From positions 23,319 to 87,318 of the forward strand of contig CAUEFI010000013.1 of the NCBI GenBank assembly GCA_958477305.1: a stretch of 64,000 bases of DNA, in the 5' to 3' direction. Shown one piece after another: positions 7,895-17,201 of this stretch; position 1 is the first letter of the stretch, and each line of letters opens with the position of its first letter. The notes under the pieces are model-generated. The model searched no databases, was not told where the DNA came from, and worked only from the letters and a program-made list of their open reading frames with translations. The stretch comes from HGM12998 sp900756495 (GTDB taxonomy: Bacteria > Bacillota > Clostridia > Oscillospirales > Oscillospiraceae). The position numbers were made by a program, and so were the translations under genes.

Positions 7895-9157
7895 ATGAAG
7901 AAGTTCCGTATTTTGTCTCTTGCAATGGCAGCTGCGCTGTGCTTCGCTCTGGCCGCTGGCTGCAGCGGAGGAAATTCCGGCAGCGGCACCGCCACTACGC
8001 CCGATCCGGCCGCTCCTGAAACGACCACCGGCGGCAGCGACGCCGCCCCTGAGACCTCTGCTGGCGGCAGCGATACTGCCCCTACCGGCGCGGCGTTCAA
8101 GCTGGGAGGCACCGGCCCCCTGACGGGTGCCGCCTCCATCTACGGCCTGGCCGCTTGGCACGGCGCCGAGATTGCAGTGGAGGAGATCAACGCTGAGGGC
8201 GGCGCGATTCAATTTGAGCTCCGCTATGAGGATGATGTCCACGACGCCGAGAAGGCGGTCAACGCATACAACACCCTGAAGGACTGGGGAATGCAGATTT
8301 CTCTGGGCTCTGTTACCTCCAAGCCGGGAGAGGCGACCTCCGTTCTCAACAATCAGGACCGGATTTTTGCACTGACCCCCTCCGCCTCCTCTACAGCTGT
8401 TATTGAGGGGAAGGACAACGTGTATCAGATGTGCTTCACAGACCCCAACCAGGGGATGGCTTCGGCCCAGTACATCTCTGAGCAGGGCTTGGGCAGCAAA
8501 ATCTCGATCATCTGGAAGAATGACGACGTGTACTCCAAGGGAATCCGGGACACCTTTGTGGCTGAAGCGGAGACCCGGGGGCTGGAGATTGTCTATGAAG
8601 GCACCTTTGCTGACGGCAATGACACAGATTTCAGCGTCCAGCTTACCGAGTCCCAGAAGGCCGGGGCCGACCTGATTTTCCTGCCCATGTACTACACCCC
8701 CGCCTCTTTGATTCTGACCCAGGCCAACGCCATGGGCTACGCCCCCAAGTTCTTCGGCGTGGACGGCATGGACGGCATTTTGACCCTGGAGGGGTTTGAC
8801 ACCTCTTTGGCTGAGGGTGTGATGCTGCTGACCCCCTTCAATGCCGACGCCACTGACGATGCCACCGTCAGCTTCGTGACCAAGTATCAGGAGAAGTACG
8901 GCGAGGTGCCCAATCAGTTTGCCGCTGATGCATATGACTGCGTCTACGCGCTCAAGCAGGCGTTGGAGACCGCCGGCTGCACGCCTGATATGGATGCTGC
9001 GACGCTCTGTGAAAAGCTGGTGGAGACCTTCCCCACCATTACCTTTAACGGCCTGACCGGCGACGGCGCGGGCATCACTTGGGATAGCACCGGCGCGGTG
9101 TCCAAGAGCCCCAAGGGCATGGTCATCCAGAACGGCGCCTATGTCGGTATGGAGTAA
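7895..9157 (+). CDS. Branched-chain amino-acid-type ABC importer, substrate-binding lipoprotein
   Basis: The protein begins with a lipoprotein signal peptide (MKKFRILSLAMAAALCFALAAGC, lipidated Cys about residue 23), then a Ser/Thr/Pro/Gly-rich tether and a type I periplasmic-binding fold of about 350 residues. LGGTGPLTGAASIYGLAAWHGAEIAVEEINA is the typical LivJ-like opening. It delivers a ligand to the LivHMGF membrane complex encoded next. The ATG at 7895 was chosen because AAGGAGG lies nine bases before it. The exact ligand (leucine-type amino acid, other amide or acid) cannot be read. A GC-rich hairpin without T-run follows the gene. Confidence 0.93.
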   Translation: MKKFRILSLAMAAALCFALAAGCSGGNSGSGTATTPDPAAPETTTGGSDAAPETSAGGSDTAPTGAAFKLGGTGPLTGAASIYGLAAWHGAEIAVEEINAEGGAIQFELRYEDDVHDAEKAVNAYNTLKDWGMQISLGSVTSKPGEATSVLNNQDRIFALTPSASSTAVIEGKDNVYQMCFTDPNQGMASAQYISEQGLGSKISIIWKNDDVYSKGIRDTFVAEAETRGLEIVYEGTFADGNDTDFSVQLTESQKAGADLIFLPMYYTPASLILTQANAMGYAPKFFGVDGMDGILTLEGFDTSLAEGVMLLTPFNADATDDATVSFVTKYQEKYGEVPNQFAADAYDCVYALKQALETAGCTPDMDAATLCEKLVETFPTITFNGLTGDGAGITWDSTGAVSKSPKGMVIQNGAYVGME

Positions 9158-9192
9158 TATGATTCCCAGCAGCTCCAAAACATAGAGGGTTC

Positions 9193-9228
9193 CGGGAGGA
9201 CCGCCGGTATACGCCGGCGGTCCTCCCG
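9193..9228 (+). other. GC-rich intercistronic hairpin after the binding-protein gene
   Basis: A perfect 15-bp stem (9193-9207 with 9214-9228) has a 6-base loop and no T tract. It lies between the abundant binding-protein gene and its permease genes. It probably protects the upstream mRNA segment or partly attenuates transcription, raising binding protein over permease. Confidence 0.75.
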
Positions 9229-9367
9229 CCAACTGCTTTTACAGAAAATGACGACAGGCCGGCTGACAATGGAAAATTGGCAAGAGGATATCATAAAGGA
9301 TGGACTTTAAATTAACCTCCTTGCCGACTGTCCCTTGTCTGCCGACCGTCCAAACGAGGTGTGTGCT

Positions 9368-10249
9368 GTGACGTTTCTCTCCTACTTAATCAGCGGTATC
9401 AGTCTGGGCAGTGTTTATGCAATCATTGCACTGGGCTATACCATGGTCTACGGCATTGCAAAGATGCTGAACTTCGCCCATGGCGATGTCATTATGGTGG
9501 GCGCCTATGTGTGCTTTTTCGCCACCTCCAGTTTTGGGTTGCCGCCGCTTTTGGGCGTGATCCTTGCCATGGTGGTTTGTACGGCGCTAGGTGTCGTTAT
9601 TGAACGCTTGGCTTACAAACCTTTGCGGCAGGCCACCTCTCTGGCGGTACTCATCACTGCTATCGGAATGAGCTACTTTCTCCAGAATGCCGCCCAGCTC
9701 CTGTGGACTTCCAACCCCAAGATCTTTACATCTGTAGTAGGCACCGGCAAGCAGGAACTCTTCGGCGGAGAGCTCTCTATCTCTCATGTGACTATCGTCA
9801 CCATTGTGGCGTGTGTAATCATCATGATAGCCCTGACTCTGTTTACCAGCAAGACAAAGATGGGTAAGGCTATGCGGGCCTGTTCCGAGGATAAGAGCGC
9901 CGCTCAGCTTATGGGAATCAATGTCAATACCACTATCTCGGTGACGTTTGCCATTGGTTCTGCACTGGCGGCGATAGCCGGGGTGCTCCTCTGCTCTGCT
10001 TATCCCACCCTGATGCCCACCACTGGGTCTATGCCGGGCATCAAGGCGTTTACCGCCGCTGTGTTCGGCGGCATCGGCTCTATCCCCGGAGCTATGTTGG
10101 GCGGCATTTTGCTGGGGATTATTGAGATCTTTGCCAAGGCATATATTTCCACCCAGCTCTCTGACGCGATTGTGTTTGCCGTGTTGATTGTGGTGCTGCT
10201 GGTGAAGCCTGCCGGCCTGCTGGGCAAGCTTACCCGAGAGAAAGTGTGA
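9368..10249 (+). CDS. livH: LivH-like permease of branched-chain-type ABC importer
   Basis: The protein (about 293 residues) is very hydrophobic and opens with FLSYLISGISLGSVYAII-ALGYTMVYGI, the classic LivH N-terminus. It continues with NFAHGDVIM and the EAA-like cytoplasmic loop MRACSEDKSAAQLMGIN. About eight membrane spans are expected. I place the start at the GTG at 9368, preceded by GAGGTG; an upstream in-frame TTG at 9335 would add a non-homologous stretch. It pairs with LivM just downstream to form the channel of the importer. Confidence 0.92.
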   Translation: MTFLSYLISGISLGSVYAIIALGYTMVYGIAKMLNFAHGDVIMVGAYVCFFATSSFGLPPLLGVILAMVVCTALGVVIERLAYKPLRQATSLAVLITAIGMSYFLQNAAQLLWTSNPKIFTSVVGTGKQELFGGELSISHVTIVTIVACVIIMIALTLFTSKTKMGKAMRACSEDKSAAQLMGINVNTTISVTFAIGSALAAIAGVLLCSAYPTLMPTTGSMPGIKAFTAAVFGGIGSIPGAMLGGILLGIIEIFAKAYISTQLSDAIVFAVLIVVLLVKPAGLLGKLTREKV

Positions 10250-10259
10250 GGTGGGCGTG

Positions 10260-11330
10260 ATGAAACGACTGAACAAGACCACCCGCAGCAATTTTATTAC
10301 CTATGGCGGCGTAATTATTGCCTTTGTGATTCTGCAGGGCATCATGGCCGGCGGCGGCCTGAGCGCTACGCTCCGGGGCCAGCTGGTGCCCATCTGTGCC
10401 TATATTGTTATGGCGATCTCCCTTAATTTGACGGTAGGCGTTCTTGGTGAGCTGAGCCTGGGCCATGCCGGCTTCATGAGTGTCGGTGCATTTTCCGGCG
10501 TGGTAGCCGCGGTATCGCTCCAGAGCGCTATTCCCTTTGCGCCCCTGCGCCTGGGTATCGCCATGGTGGTGGGTGCAGTAATTGCAGGTGTAGCTGGATT
10601 TCTCATCGGGATCCCTGTCCTTCGACTCAAGGGGGACTATTTGGCCATTGTCACGCTGGCCTTCGGTGAGATCATAAAAAGCATCATTAACAACCTCTAT
10701 GTGGGGCTGGACAGCACGGGCCTTCACTTCAGCCTCTTGAACGATACCATGAATCTGGAGGAGGGGGGCAAAACCATTATTGGGGGCCCCATGGGAGTAT
10801 CGGGGAATATCCCTATCTCAACGTTTGCCGCCGGCTTTATTCTGGTGCTGGTGACCTTATTTATTGTGTTTAATTTGGTGAACAGCCGATCTGGAAGGGC
10901 CATTATGGCTGTGCGGGACAACCGCATCGCTGCTGAGAGCGTGGGCATCAATATCACCAAGTACAAGCTGATGGCTTTCGTCACCTCCGCTGCTCTGGCG
11001 GGGGCTTCCGGCACGCTCTTCGCCATGAACTATTCCACTGTGGTGGCCAATAAGTTTGACTTTAATACCTCCATCCTGGTGCTGGTTTTTGTCGTATTGG
11101 GTGGACTGGGCAACATGTGGGGCTCCATCATTGCCGCTGCTGCCCTCACGATTCTGCCTGAGGCGCTGCGTGAGTTCTCCGAATACCGGATGCTTGTATA
11201 TGCCATTGTCCTGATCCTGGTTATGCTGGCCACCAATAACCCGACTATCAAGAGCTTCTTTGCCCGTCTGCGCACGTTCGTCAGCGGACGGCCGGGGGAG
11301 GAGAAGAAGGGAGGCGCCCTCCATGAGTAA
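10260..11330 (+). CDS. livM: LivM-like permease of branched-chain-type ABC importer
   Basis: The protein of about 356 residues has the LivM features: ISLNLTVGVLGELSLGHAGFMSVGAF, the LRLKGDYLAIVTLAFGEI segment, and the cytoplasmic loop RSGRAIMAVRDNRIAAESVGINITKYK that contacts the ATPases. The start is the ATG at 10260 behind GAGGTGG. It lies ten bases after livH and overlaps livG by eight bases (ATGAGTAA), so the three are cotranslated. Confidence 0.92.
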   Translation: MKRLNKTTRSNFITYGGVIIAFVILQGIMAGGGLSATLRGQLVPICAYIVMAISLNLTVGVLGELSLGHAGFMSVGAFSGVVAAVSLQSAIPFAPLRLGIAMVVGAVIAGVAGFLIGIPVLRLKGDYLAIVTLAFGEIIKSIINNLYVGLDSTGLHFSLLNDTMNLEEGGKTIIGGPMGVSGNIPISTFAAGFILVLVTLFIVFNLVNSRSGRAIMAVRDNRIAAESVGINITKYKLMAFVTSAALAGASGTLFAMNYSTVVANKFDFNTSILVLVFVVLGGLGNMWGSIIAAAALTILPEALREFSEYRMLVYAIVLILVMLATNNPTIKSFFARLRTFVSGRPGEEKKGGALHE

Positions 11331-12174
11331 ACCGGTCCGCCCTGCCACTAAGCTGGTGCCGGTACCCAGCAGGAATATGATCCCTGAGCGGGATATTGAC
11401 AAGACCCCGATTCTGGAGTGTCAGCATCTGGGCATTGACTTCGGCGGACTTACCGCCGTCAACGAATTTACAATGGCCATCGGCCGCACGGAGATTACCG
11501 GACTCATCGGCCCCAACGGCGCAGGCAAGACCACGGTATTTAACCTGCTGACCAAGGTCTATCAGCCTACACGCGGCACGATTCTTCTGGACGGCGTGGA
11601 TACCCACAACATGAACACCGTTCAGGTCAATAAGGCCGGAATCGCGCGTACCTTTCAAAATATCCGCCTTTTTTCCAACCTGAGTGTAGAAGATAATGTA
11701 AAGCTGGGGCTCCATAATCACATTCGGTACGGCATGTGGAGCGGGATCCTCCGGCTTCCCGCTTACTGGCGGGATGAAAAGATTGCCCATGAACGGGCGA
11801 TGGAACTTCTGTCTATTTTCCACATGGAGGATCTGGCACCTGCCAAGGCCGGCTCTCTGCCCTATGGCGCCCAGCGCCGGCTGGAGATTGTCCGGGCTTT
11901 GGCTACCAACCCGTCCCTGCTGCTGCTGGATGAGCCGGCCGCCGGCATGAATCCGTCTGAGACGGCCGAGCTGATGGAGAACATCGTAAAAATCAGGGAT
12001 ACATTCCAGATCGCCGTCCTTCTCATTGAGCATGATATGAGCTTGGTTATGGGGATCTGCGAGGGAATCTGCGTACTCAACTTTGGTGAGATCATTGCGA
12101 AGGGGACCCCCGAGGAGATCCAGAACAACCCGGAGGTCATTAAGGCCTATCTGGGCAGCGGAAAGGGGGAGTGA
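11323..12174 (+). CDS. livG: LivG-like ATPase of branched-chain-type ABC importer
   Basis: The ABC ATPase has Walker A GPNGAGKTT, a Q-loop in ARTFQNIRLF, the signature LPYGAQRRLEI, Walker B LLLLDEPAAGMNP and the H-loop IEHDMSLVM. It starts at the ATG at 11323 behind AAGGAGG, giving about 283 residues. This includes a 28-residue N-terminal extension (KPVRPATKLVPVPSRNM...) that most LivG proteins lack. It overlaps the end of livM by eight bases. With LivF it powers import. Confidence 0.94.
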   Translation: MSKPVRPATKLVPVPSRNMIPERDIDKTPILECQHLGIDFGGLTAVNEFTMAIGRTEITGLIGPNGAGKTTVFNLLTKVYQPTRGTILLDGVDTHNMNTVQVNKAGIARTFQNIRLFSNLSVEDNVKLGLHNHIRYGMWSGILRLPAYWRDEKIAHERAMELLSIFHMEDLAPAKAGSLPYGAQRRLEIVRALATNPSLLLLDEPAAGMNPSETAELMENIVKIRDTFQIAVLLIEHDMSLVMGICEGICVLNFGEIIAKGTPEEIQNNPEVIKAYLGSGKGE

Positions 12175-12178
12175 CGCC

Positions 12179-12886
12179 ATGGCCATGCTGAATGTAGAGA
12201 GCATCAATGTCTATTATGGCGCCATCCACGCCGTCAAAGATATCTCCTTCCATGTGGACGAGGGAGAAATTGTTACTCTCATCGGTGCCAACGGCGCCGG
12301 CAAGTCCACCATTCTCAAGACGGTCTCCGGCCTCCTGCACAGCCGAACCGGAAACATCACGTTTCTGGATCACAGCATTATGGGCACGCCCGCCCATAAA
12401 ATTGTATATCAAGGGCTGGCCCAGGTCCCTGAAGGGCGGCAGGTTTTCCTCCAAATGACGGTGGAGGAAAATCTGGAGCTGGGGGGATATACCCGTCCCG
12501 GCGCTGAGATTGCTCCCGGGCTGGCTCAGGTTTATGAGCAATTCCCTCGCCTGAAGGAGCGCCGCCGTCAGGTGGCGGGCACTCTTTCAGGCGGTGAGCA
12601 GCAGATGCTGGCTATGGGACGGGCTCTCATGTCCAAGCCTAAACTGCTTATGCTGGATGAACCGTCTATGGGCTTGGCACCCATCCTCGTGGAGCAAATT
12701 TTTGATATTATTAAGACGCTCAACCAAGCTGGTACAACGATTTTGCTGGTGGAGCAGAATGCTCAGATGGCTCTGTCTATCGCCCATCGGGGGTATGTCC
12801 TGGAGACCGGAAGGGTGGTTACCACTGGAACCGGAAGTGAGCTGTTGGCGGATGAGAGTGTCAAAAAGGCCTATTTGGGCGGATGA
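12179..12886 (+). CDS. livF: LivF-like ATPase of branched-chain-type ABC importer
   Basis: The protein of about 235 residues has Walker A GANGAGKST, the LivF-type QVPEGRQVF segment, signature LSGGEQQML, Walker B LLMLDEPSMGLAP and a VEQNAQMAL switch region. The ATG at 12179 lies four bases after the livG stop, with AAAGGGGG upstream. It is the last gene of the operon; a terminator follows 25 bases on. Confidence 0.94.
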   Translation: MAMLNVESINVYYGAIHAVKDISFHVDEGEIVTLIGANGAGKSTILKTVSGLLHSRTGNITFLDHSIMGTPAHKIVYQGLAQVPEGRQVFLQMTVEENLELGGYTRPGAEIAPGLAQVYEQFPRLKERRRQVAGTLSGGEQQMLAMGRALMSKPKLLMLDEPSMGLAPILVEQIFDIIKTLNQAGTTILLVEQNAQMALSIAHRGYVLETGRVVTTGTGSELLADESVKKAYLGG

Positions 12887-12910
12887 TACTCTGAGCATTC
12901 CGAATGAGGG

Positions 12911-12946
12911 GAGCCCCCCGCATTGCGTGCGGAGGGCTCCTGTTTT
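12911..12946 (+). terminator. Intrinsic terminator of the first Liv operon
   Basis: A GAGCCCCCCGCA/TGCGGAGGGCTC stem with one mismatch (12911-12940) is followed by CTGTTTTT. It closes the importer operon. Confidence 0.85.
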
Positions 12947-13023
12947 TGACAGGCGATAGGTCTTGAAGAGAGCAGCTGAATACTGTACAATCAAAATCTA
13001 AGATTGTTTCAGCGAGAGAGGAG

Positions 13024-13887
13024 ATGAAAGAGGACGTGCCCAACTATTATACCCATCTGAAATTTGGCGCCGTAGTGCTGGGTGCTCTGCCCACGGCCCT
13101 GGCCGGCCTGCTGTCGGAGGAGCGGGAGGCCTTTGAGCTGGGGTGTTTGGGACCTGATCCGCTCTTTTTTTACCGCCCCTTAGGGACGGGAGCGGTTCGG
13201 CGGGAGGGGCACGCCATGCACAAGGTCTCCGCTTTGCCCGCTGTCAAACGGCTGCGCCGGGCCGTGGAGGAGAACGTACCTATGGTTCGGGGATATGCGG
13301 CGGGCTTCTTTTGCCATCTGGCGCTGGACAGCGCCTGCCACAGCTATGTGGACGCTAGAGCGGCGGAAGGAGACATTACACATTTGGCCATTGAGGCTGA
13401 GTTTGACCGGACTCTGATGGTAGAGGATGGGTGGCCGCTAAACGACCGGCATGCCCATATGCCGGAGATATGCAACCCGGCGGTGTGGACTGCTGCCGCC
13501 CGGGCGTATGAGCGTGTGACGCCCCGCCAGATAGAGGAGGCCTTTCGGGCCATGGCACGGGATACCGCTATGCTGGCCCGCGCCTGCGCCAGCCCCCGGG
13601 GCCGGCTGATTGATCTGGTTTCCCGGCTCATTCCGCCGGCCAGGGGGATCCGTGGTATTGCGCTTCGGGCCGTGCCGGATCCGGCCTGCGCCGCCTGCGG
13701 ACAGATACTGCGGATGCTGATGAACGCCGCTGTCTGTCCGACGGCGAGGGAGATTGCCGGCTTTTTTGAGGATATTGCCCAGGAGCGTGTACTCTCGGAA
13801 TGGTTTGACCGGGACTTTAAGGGAAACGTCTTCGGCAGCCCGCCGGAAAAAGTCTTGACAAAGAAAAAGAGGCGTGCTATACTCTGA
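13024..13887 (+). CDS. Zinc-dependent phospholipase C-like protein
   Basis: The 287-residue protein matches the clostridial zinc-dependent phospholipase C-like family. It has a THLKFGAVVLGALP start, a LGCLGPDPLFF motif, MHKVS, and the metal-binding helix FFCHLALDSACHSYVDA with spaced His and Asp residues, followed by a second His in THLAIEAEFD. No signal peptide is visible, so an intracellular or lipid-housekeeping role is more likely than a toxin role. The annotated start is the ATG at 13024; a GTG at 13036 has a better-spaced AGGAG site and may be the true start (VPNYYTHLKFG). The trp promoter lies inside its 3' end. Confidence 0.8.
   Translation: MKEDVPNYYTHLKFGAVVLGALPTALAGLLSEEREAFELGCLGPDPLFFYRPLGTGAVRREGHAMHKVSALPAVKRLRRAVEENVPMVRGYAAGFFCHLALDSACHSYVDARAAEGDITHLAIEAEFDRTLMVEDGWPLNDRHAHMPEICNPAVWTAAARAYERVTPRQIEEAFRAMARDTAMLARACASPRGRLIDLVSRLIPPARGIRGIALRAVPDPACAACGQILRMLMNAAVCPTAREIAGFFEDIAQERVLSEWFDRDFKGNVFGSPPEKVLTKKKRRAIL
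13855..13883 (+). promoter_or_regulatory. Promoter of the trp T-box operon
   Basis: TTGACA (13855-13860) and TATACT (13878-13883) are separated by 17 bases. The promoter is embedded in the last codons of the upstream gene and would start the T-box leader near 13890. Confidence 0.88.
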
Positions 13888-13889
13888 CA

Positions 13890-14178
13890 AACTAAATTAG
13901 AAAACCGTTGAAGCGGAGATAACGGCAGTTATGATCCCACAGAGAGCCTGTGTTGCTGAGAGTCAGGCGGACCCCAGACTGTCAAATGGACCGCAGAGGG
14001 CGCAGTCAAAGGGATTCGAAGGGGAATCCCGAGTATTCTGCGACGTGAGGGCTTACGTCAGTTGCCGGGGATATGTTGGTATCCCGCTAAGCGCGCGGCG
14101 ATATTGCCGTGAATCAAGGTGGCACCGCGAGTCGAAAGACCCGTCCTTGACAGAAAACTGTCAGGGATGGGTCTTTTT
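13890..14178 (+). ncRNA. T-box leader, tryptophan specifier (UGG)
   Basis: The conserved T-box sequence AAGGTGGCACCGCG lies at 14116-14129. Stem I contains the AGAGAG element and a specifier loop with TGG at 13987-13989 directly followed by ACC, which reads tRNA-Trp. The leader ends with a terminator hairpin (14138-14173) and TTTTT. Uncharged tRNA-Trp should stabilise the antiterminator and allow transcription of trpBADCF, 25 bases downstream. Confidence 0.94.
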
Positions 14179-14203
14179 GCCTGTTTAGAAAGGGAGGATA
14201 AGC

Positions 14204-15388
14204 ATGTCGAAAGGAAGGTTTGGCGTTCACGGGGGACAATATATTCCCGAGACCCTGATGAGCGCCGTCATGGAATTGGAGGAGGCGTATAGCCACTATC
14301 GAGACGATCCGGACTTCAACCGCGAGCTGAATGAGTTGCTGAACGAGTATGCCGGGCGGCCTTCGCGCCTCTACTTTGCCCGACGTATGACCGCTGACCT
14401 GGGCGGGGCCAAAGTCTATCTCAAGCGGGAGGACTTGAACCACACCGGCGCCCATAAAATCAACAATGTATTGGGGCAGGCTCTGCTGGCACAGCGGATG
14501 GGAAAAGGGCGCCTGATTGCAGAGACTGGTGCCGGACAGCACGGTGTGGCCACCGCCACCGCCGCCGCCCTGCTGGGGATGGAGTGCGAGGTCTATATGG
14601 GGCGGGAGGATACTGAGCGGCAGGCGCTCAATGTCTATAAAATGCGGCTGCTAGGGGCGAAGGTTCATCCGGTGGACAGCGGTACCGCCACACTCAAGGA
14701 CGCAGTGAGCGAGACCTTCCGGGAGTGGACCAGCCGTATTGATGACACGCACTATGTGCTGGGCTCGGTTATGGGCCCTCACCCATTTCCCACGATCGTC
14801 CGGGACTTCCAGGCAGTGATCTCCCGGGAGATTAGGGCCCAGATTTTGGAGCGGGAGGGCCGGCTGCCTGATGCGGTGTTGGCCTGCGTAGGCGGCGGCT
14901 CCAACGCTATCGGGGCATTCTACCACTTTATCAGCGAACCGACGGTGGCACTCATCGGCTGTGAGGCGGCCGGGCGGGGCGTGGATACAGCTGAGACTGC
15001 AGCTACCATTGCCACCGGGCGGCTGGGCATCTTTCACGGTATGAAGAGCTATTTCTGCCAGGATCGCTATGGCCAGATCGCCCCGGTCTACTCCATCTCC
15101 GCTGGACTGGACTACCCGGGTATCGGTCCAGAACATGCCTGGCTCCATGACACGGGGCGGGCTCAATACGTTCCAGTGACTGACAGAGAGGCGGTAGAGG
15201 CCTTTGAGTATCTCTCCCATACAGAAGGGATCATTCCGGCTATTGAGAGCGCCCATGCCGTGGCCCACGCTATGAAGCTCGCCCCCGCCATGGGAAACGA
15301 TCAGATTATTGTCATCAATATCTCGGGCAGGGGAGACAAGGACTGCGTCTCCATCGCCCGCTACAGAGGAGAGGAGATCGCCGAATGA
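14204..15388 (+). CDS. trpB: Tryptophan synthase beta subunit
   Basis: The 394-residue protein is a full-length TrpB1-type beta subunit, which joins indole and serine. It has the PLP lysine Lys85 in HTGAHKINN, the AETGAGQHGVATATA segment with the catalytic Glu, and the phosphate-binding GGGSNAIG loop. GRGDKD is near the C-terminus. Its ATG at 14204 follows GGGAGG. It is the first gene after the T-box and overlaps trpA by four bases, matching the physical alpha2beta2 complex. Confidence 0.98.
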   Translation: MSKGRFGVHGGQYIPETLMSAVMELEEAYSHYRDDPDFNRELNELLNEYAGRPSRLYFARRMTADLGGAKVYLKREDLNHTGAHKINNVLGQALLAQRMGKGRLIAETGAGQHGVATATAAALLGMECEVYMGREDTERQALNVYKMRLLGAKVHPVDSGTATLKDAVSETFREWTSRIDDTHYVLGSVMGPHPFPTIVRDFQAVISREIRAQILEREGRLPDAVLACVGGGSNAIGAFYHFISEPTVALIGCEAAGRGVDTAETAATIATGRLGIFHGMKSYFCQDRYGQIAPVYSISAGLDYPGIGPEHAWLHDTGRAQYVPVTDREAVEAFEYLSHTEGIIPAIESAHAVAHAMKLAPAMGNDQIIVINISGRGDKDCVSIARYRGEEIAE

Positions 15389-16158
15389 GCCGTACAGCAA
15401 GCGCCTTTGCCCATGGGAAGGCATTGATTCCCTTCCTGACCTGCGGAGACCCGGATCTGGAGACCACCGCCGCCCTGGTGCGGGCTATGGCGGCTGCGGG
15501 AGCCGATCTCATTGAGCTGGGAATACCCTTCTCCGACCCCACCGCCGAGGGCCCTGTCATTCAGGCCGCCAGCGCTAGAGCTCTGGCGGCAGGAACTACT
15601 ACCGACAGAATTTTTGACTTGGTACGGGACTTGCGGCGGGATGTGACGGTGCCTCTGGCCTTTATGACTTATGCCAACGTGGTATTTTCCTATGGCACCG
15701 AGGACTTTATCCGCACCTGCAGCCATGTGGGGGTGGACGCCCTGATCCTGCCTGACGTCCCTTTTGAGGAGAAAGAGGAGTTCTCTCCCCTCTGCAATAG
15801 GTACGGGGTGGATTTCATCTCGCTCATCGCTCCCACTTCGATGCATCGGGCGGCCAAAATCGCCGGGGAGGCCTGCGGATTTCTCTATGTGGTCTCCAGT
15901 TTAGGGGTTACAGGGGTGCGCAGTACCATCACGACCGACGTCGGCACCATGGTGGCTCAAGTGCGGAAGCACACAGGAATCCCGTGCGCCGTGGGGTTCG
16001 GCATTGCCGCCCCGGAACAGGCGAAGCAGATGGCAGCCTGTTCTGATGGGGCCATTGTGGGCAGCGCCATCGTTAAGCTCATCGCCCAGTATGGCCGGGA
16101 GGCAGTTCCCCATGTGGCGGGGTATGTCCGCAGTTTAAAGCAGGCAATGACTGAATAG
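15385..16158 (+). CDS. trpA: Tryptophan synthase alpha subunit
   Basis: The 257-residue TIM barrel cleaves indole-3-glycerol phosphate to indole. The catalytic Glu44 is in LIELGIPFSDP. The position equal to Asp60 of the Escherichia coli protein is Glu55 here (DPTAEGP instead of DPLADGP). The phosphate loop GFGIAAPEQA and GAIVGSAIV are present. The ATG overlaps the trpB stop (ATGA), so translation is coupled. It is clearly TrpA; the acid swap is commented on in the findings. Confidence 0.97.
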   Translation: MSRTASAFAHGKALIPFLTCGDPDLETTAALVRAMAAAGADLIELGIPFSDPTAEGPVIQAASARALAAGTTTDRIFDLVRDLRRDVTVPLAFMTYANVVFSYGTEDFIRTCSHVGVDALILPDVPFEEKEEFSPLCNRYGVDFISLIAPTSMHRAAKIAGEACGFLYVVSSLGVTGVRSTITTDVGTMVAQVRKHTGIPCAVGFGIAAPEQAKQMAACSDGAIVGSAIVKLIAQYGREAVPHVAGYVRSLKQAMTE

Positions 16159-16172
16159 AAGGGGTGTTTCTG

Positions 16173-17201
16173 ATGTATAAAAAGGTTCTGACCAAAATTA
16201 CCACCAACCAAAAGCTGACGGAGGAGGAGATCTTTGACCTCGTTGCCGCCATAAATAACAACGAGATTACCGACGTGCAGATAGCGGGGTTTCAGGTGGG
16301 CCTATTGATGAAAGGTACCAGCCTGGAGGAGCTCTCCGCATTCGCAAAGGCCATGCGAGCCAACTGCGTTCCGCTGCGGCCCCGGGTGGATGACGAACTG
16401 ATGGATACCTGCGGCACAGGAGGGGGACTCTCTACATTCAACATCTCTACAGCCACCGCGCTGGTGGCCGCAGCGGCCGGCATCCCTGTGGCCAAGCACG
16501 GCAGCCGGTCTATTTCCAGCCTGTCAGGCAGCGCCGACGTATTGGAAGCCCTGGGAGTCAATATCAACCTGACCCCGGCCCAGGCAGAACAGCTCATCGA
16601 GAATACCGGCATCGCCTTTATCTACGCTCCGCTTTTTCACCCTGTGATGTGCAAGGTTCTCCCCCCGGAGGCTGAGCTAGGTATCAAAACCATTTTCTAT
16701 ACCATCATCGGTCCCCTCATCAATCCTGCCTTTGCCCCCAGACATCTGCTGGGCGTCTATAAAGAAGAACTGCTGGATACAGTGACTTATGTGGCCAAGG
16801 AACTGGGCTACACCGAGGCGATGTTTGTTCACGGCCTGGACGGACTGGATGAGATCTCCCTGCTGGGGACGACCCGGGTAAATTACCTTCACGGCGGCCA
16901 TGTGGATACCTTTGAAATTACTCCTGAGGATTTTGGAATGAGGCGCTGTACGCTGGAGGAAATCAAGACCGGGACGCCCCAAGAGAATGCCGCTACAATC
17001 GAAGGGGTGTTCGGGGGGAGGCTGACTGGCCCGCGGAGGGATGCCATTGTCCTCAACGCGGCTGGGGCGCTGGTGGTAGGCGGAAAGGCCGAGGGTTTCC
17101 CGGCAGGTATTGCTTTGGCAAATCAGATTTTGGACAGCGGCGCAGCCCTTGCCAAGCTGGAACAGCTCAGAGCGGGTTCCAACGCTTTTTTAGCCCGATG
17201 A
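16173..17201 (+). CDS. trpD: Anthranilate phosphoribosyltransferase
   Basis: The protein (about 342 residues) transfers phosphoribosyl to anthranilate. Family marks are MDTCGTGGGLSTFNISTATA, the AKHGSRSISSLSGSADVLEALG stretch and the HGLDGLDEISLLG metal-site motif. The glycine loop reads GTGGG where GTGGD is usual, and SSLSG replaces the usual SSKSG or SSRSG. The ATG at 16173 has AGAAGGGGTG upstream; an earlier GTG at 16164 is badly spaced. It overlaps trpC by four bases. Confidence 0.95.
   Translation: MYKKVLTKITTNQKLTEEEIFDLVAAINNNEITDVQIAGFQVGLLMKGTSLEELSAFAKAMRANCVPLRPRVDDELMDTCGTGGGLSTFNISTATALVAAAAGIPVAKHGSRSISSLSGSADVLEALGVNINLTPAQAEQLIENTGIAFIYAPLFHPVMCKVLPPEAELGIKTIFYTIIGPLINPAFAPRHLLGVYKEELLDTVTYVAKELGYTEAMFVHGLDGLDEISLLGTTRVNYLHGGHVDTFEITPEDFGMRRCTLEEIKTGTPQENAATIEGVFGGRLTGPRRDAIVLNAAGALVVGGKAEGFPAGIALANQILDSGAALAKLEQLRAGSNAFLAR

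Noticed and set aside
7790..9232. 480-codon minus-strand open frame
   Set aside because: It is antisense to the substrate-binding lipoprotein gene and is low in recognisable motifs.
13024..13887. Secreted phospholipase toxin
   Set aside because: The family resemblance is to intracellular zinc-dependent PLC-like proteins; there is no signal peptide.
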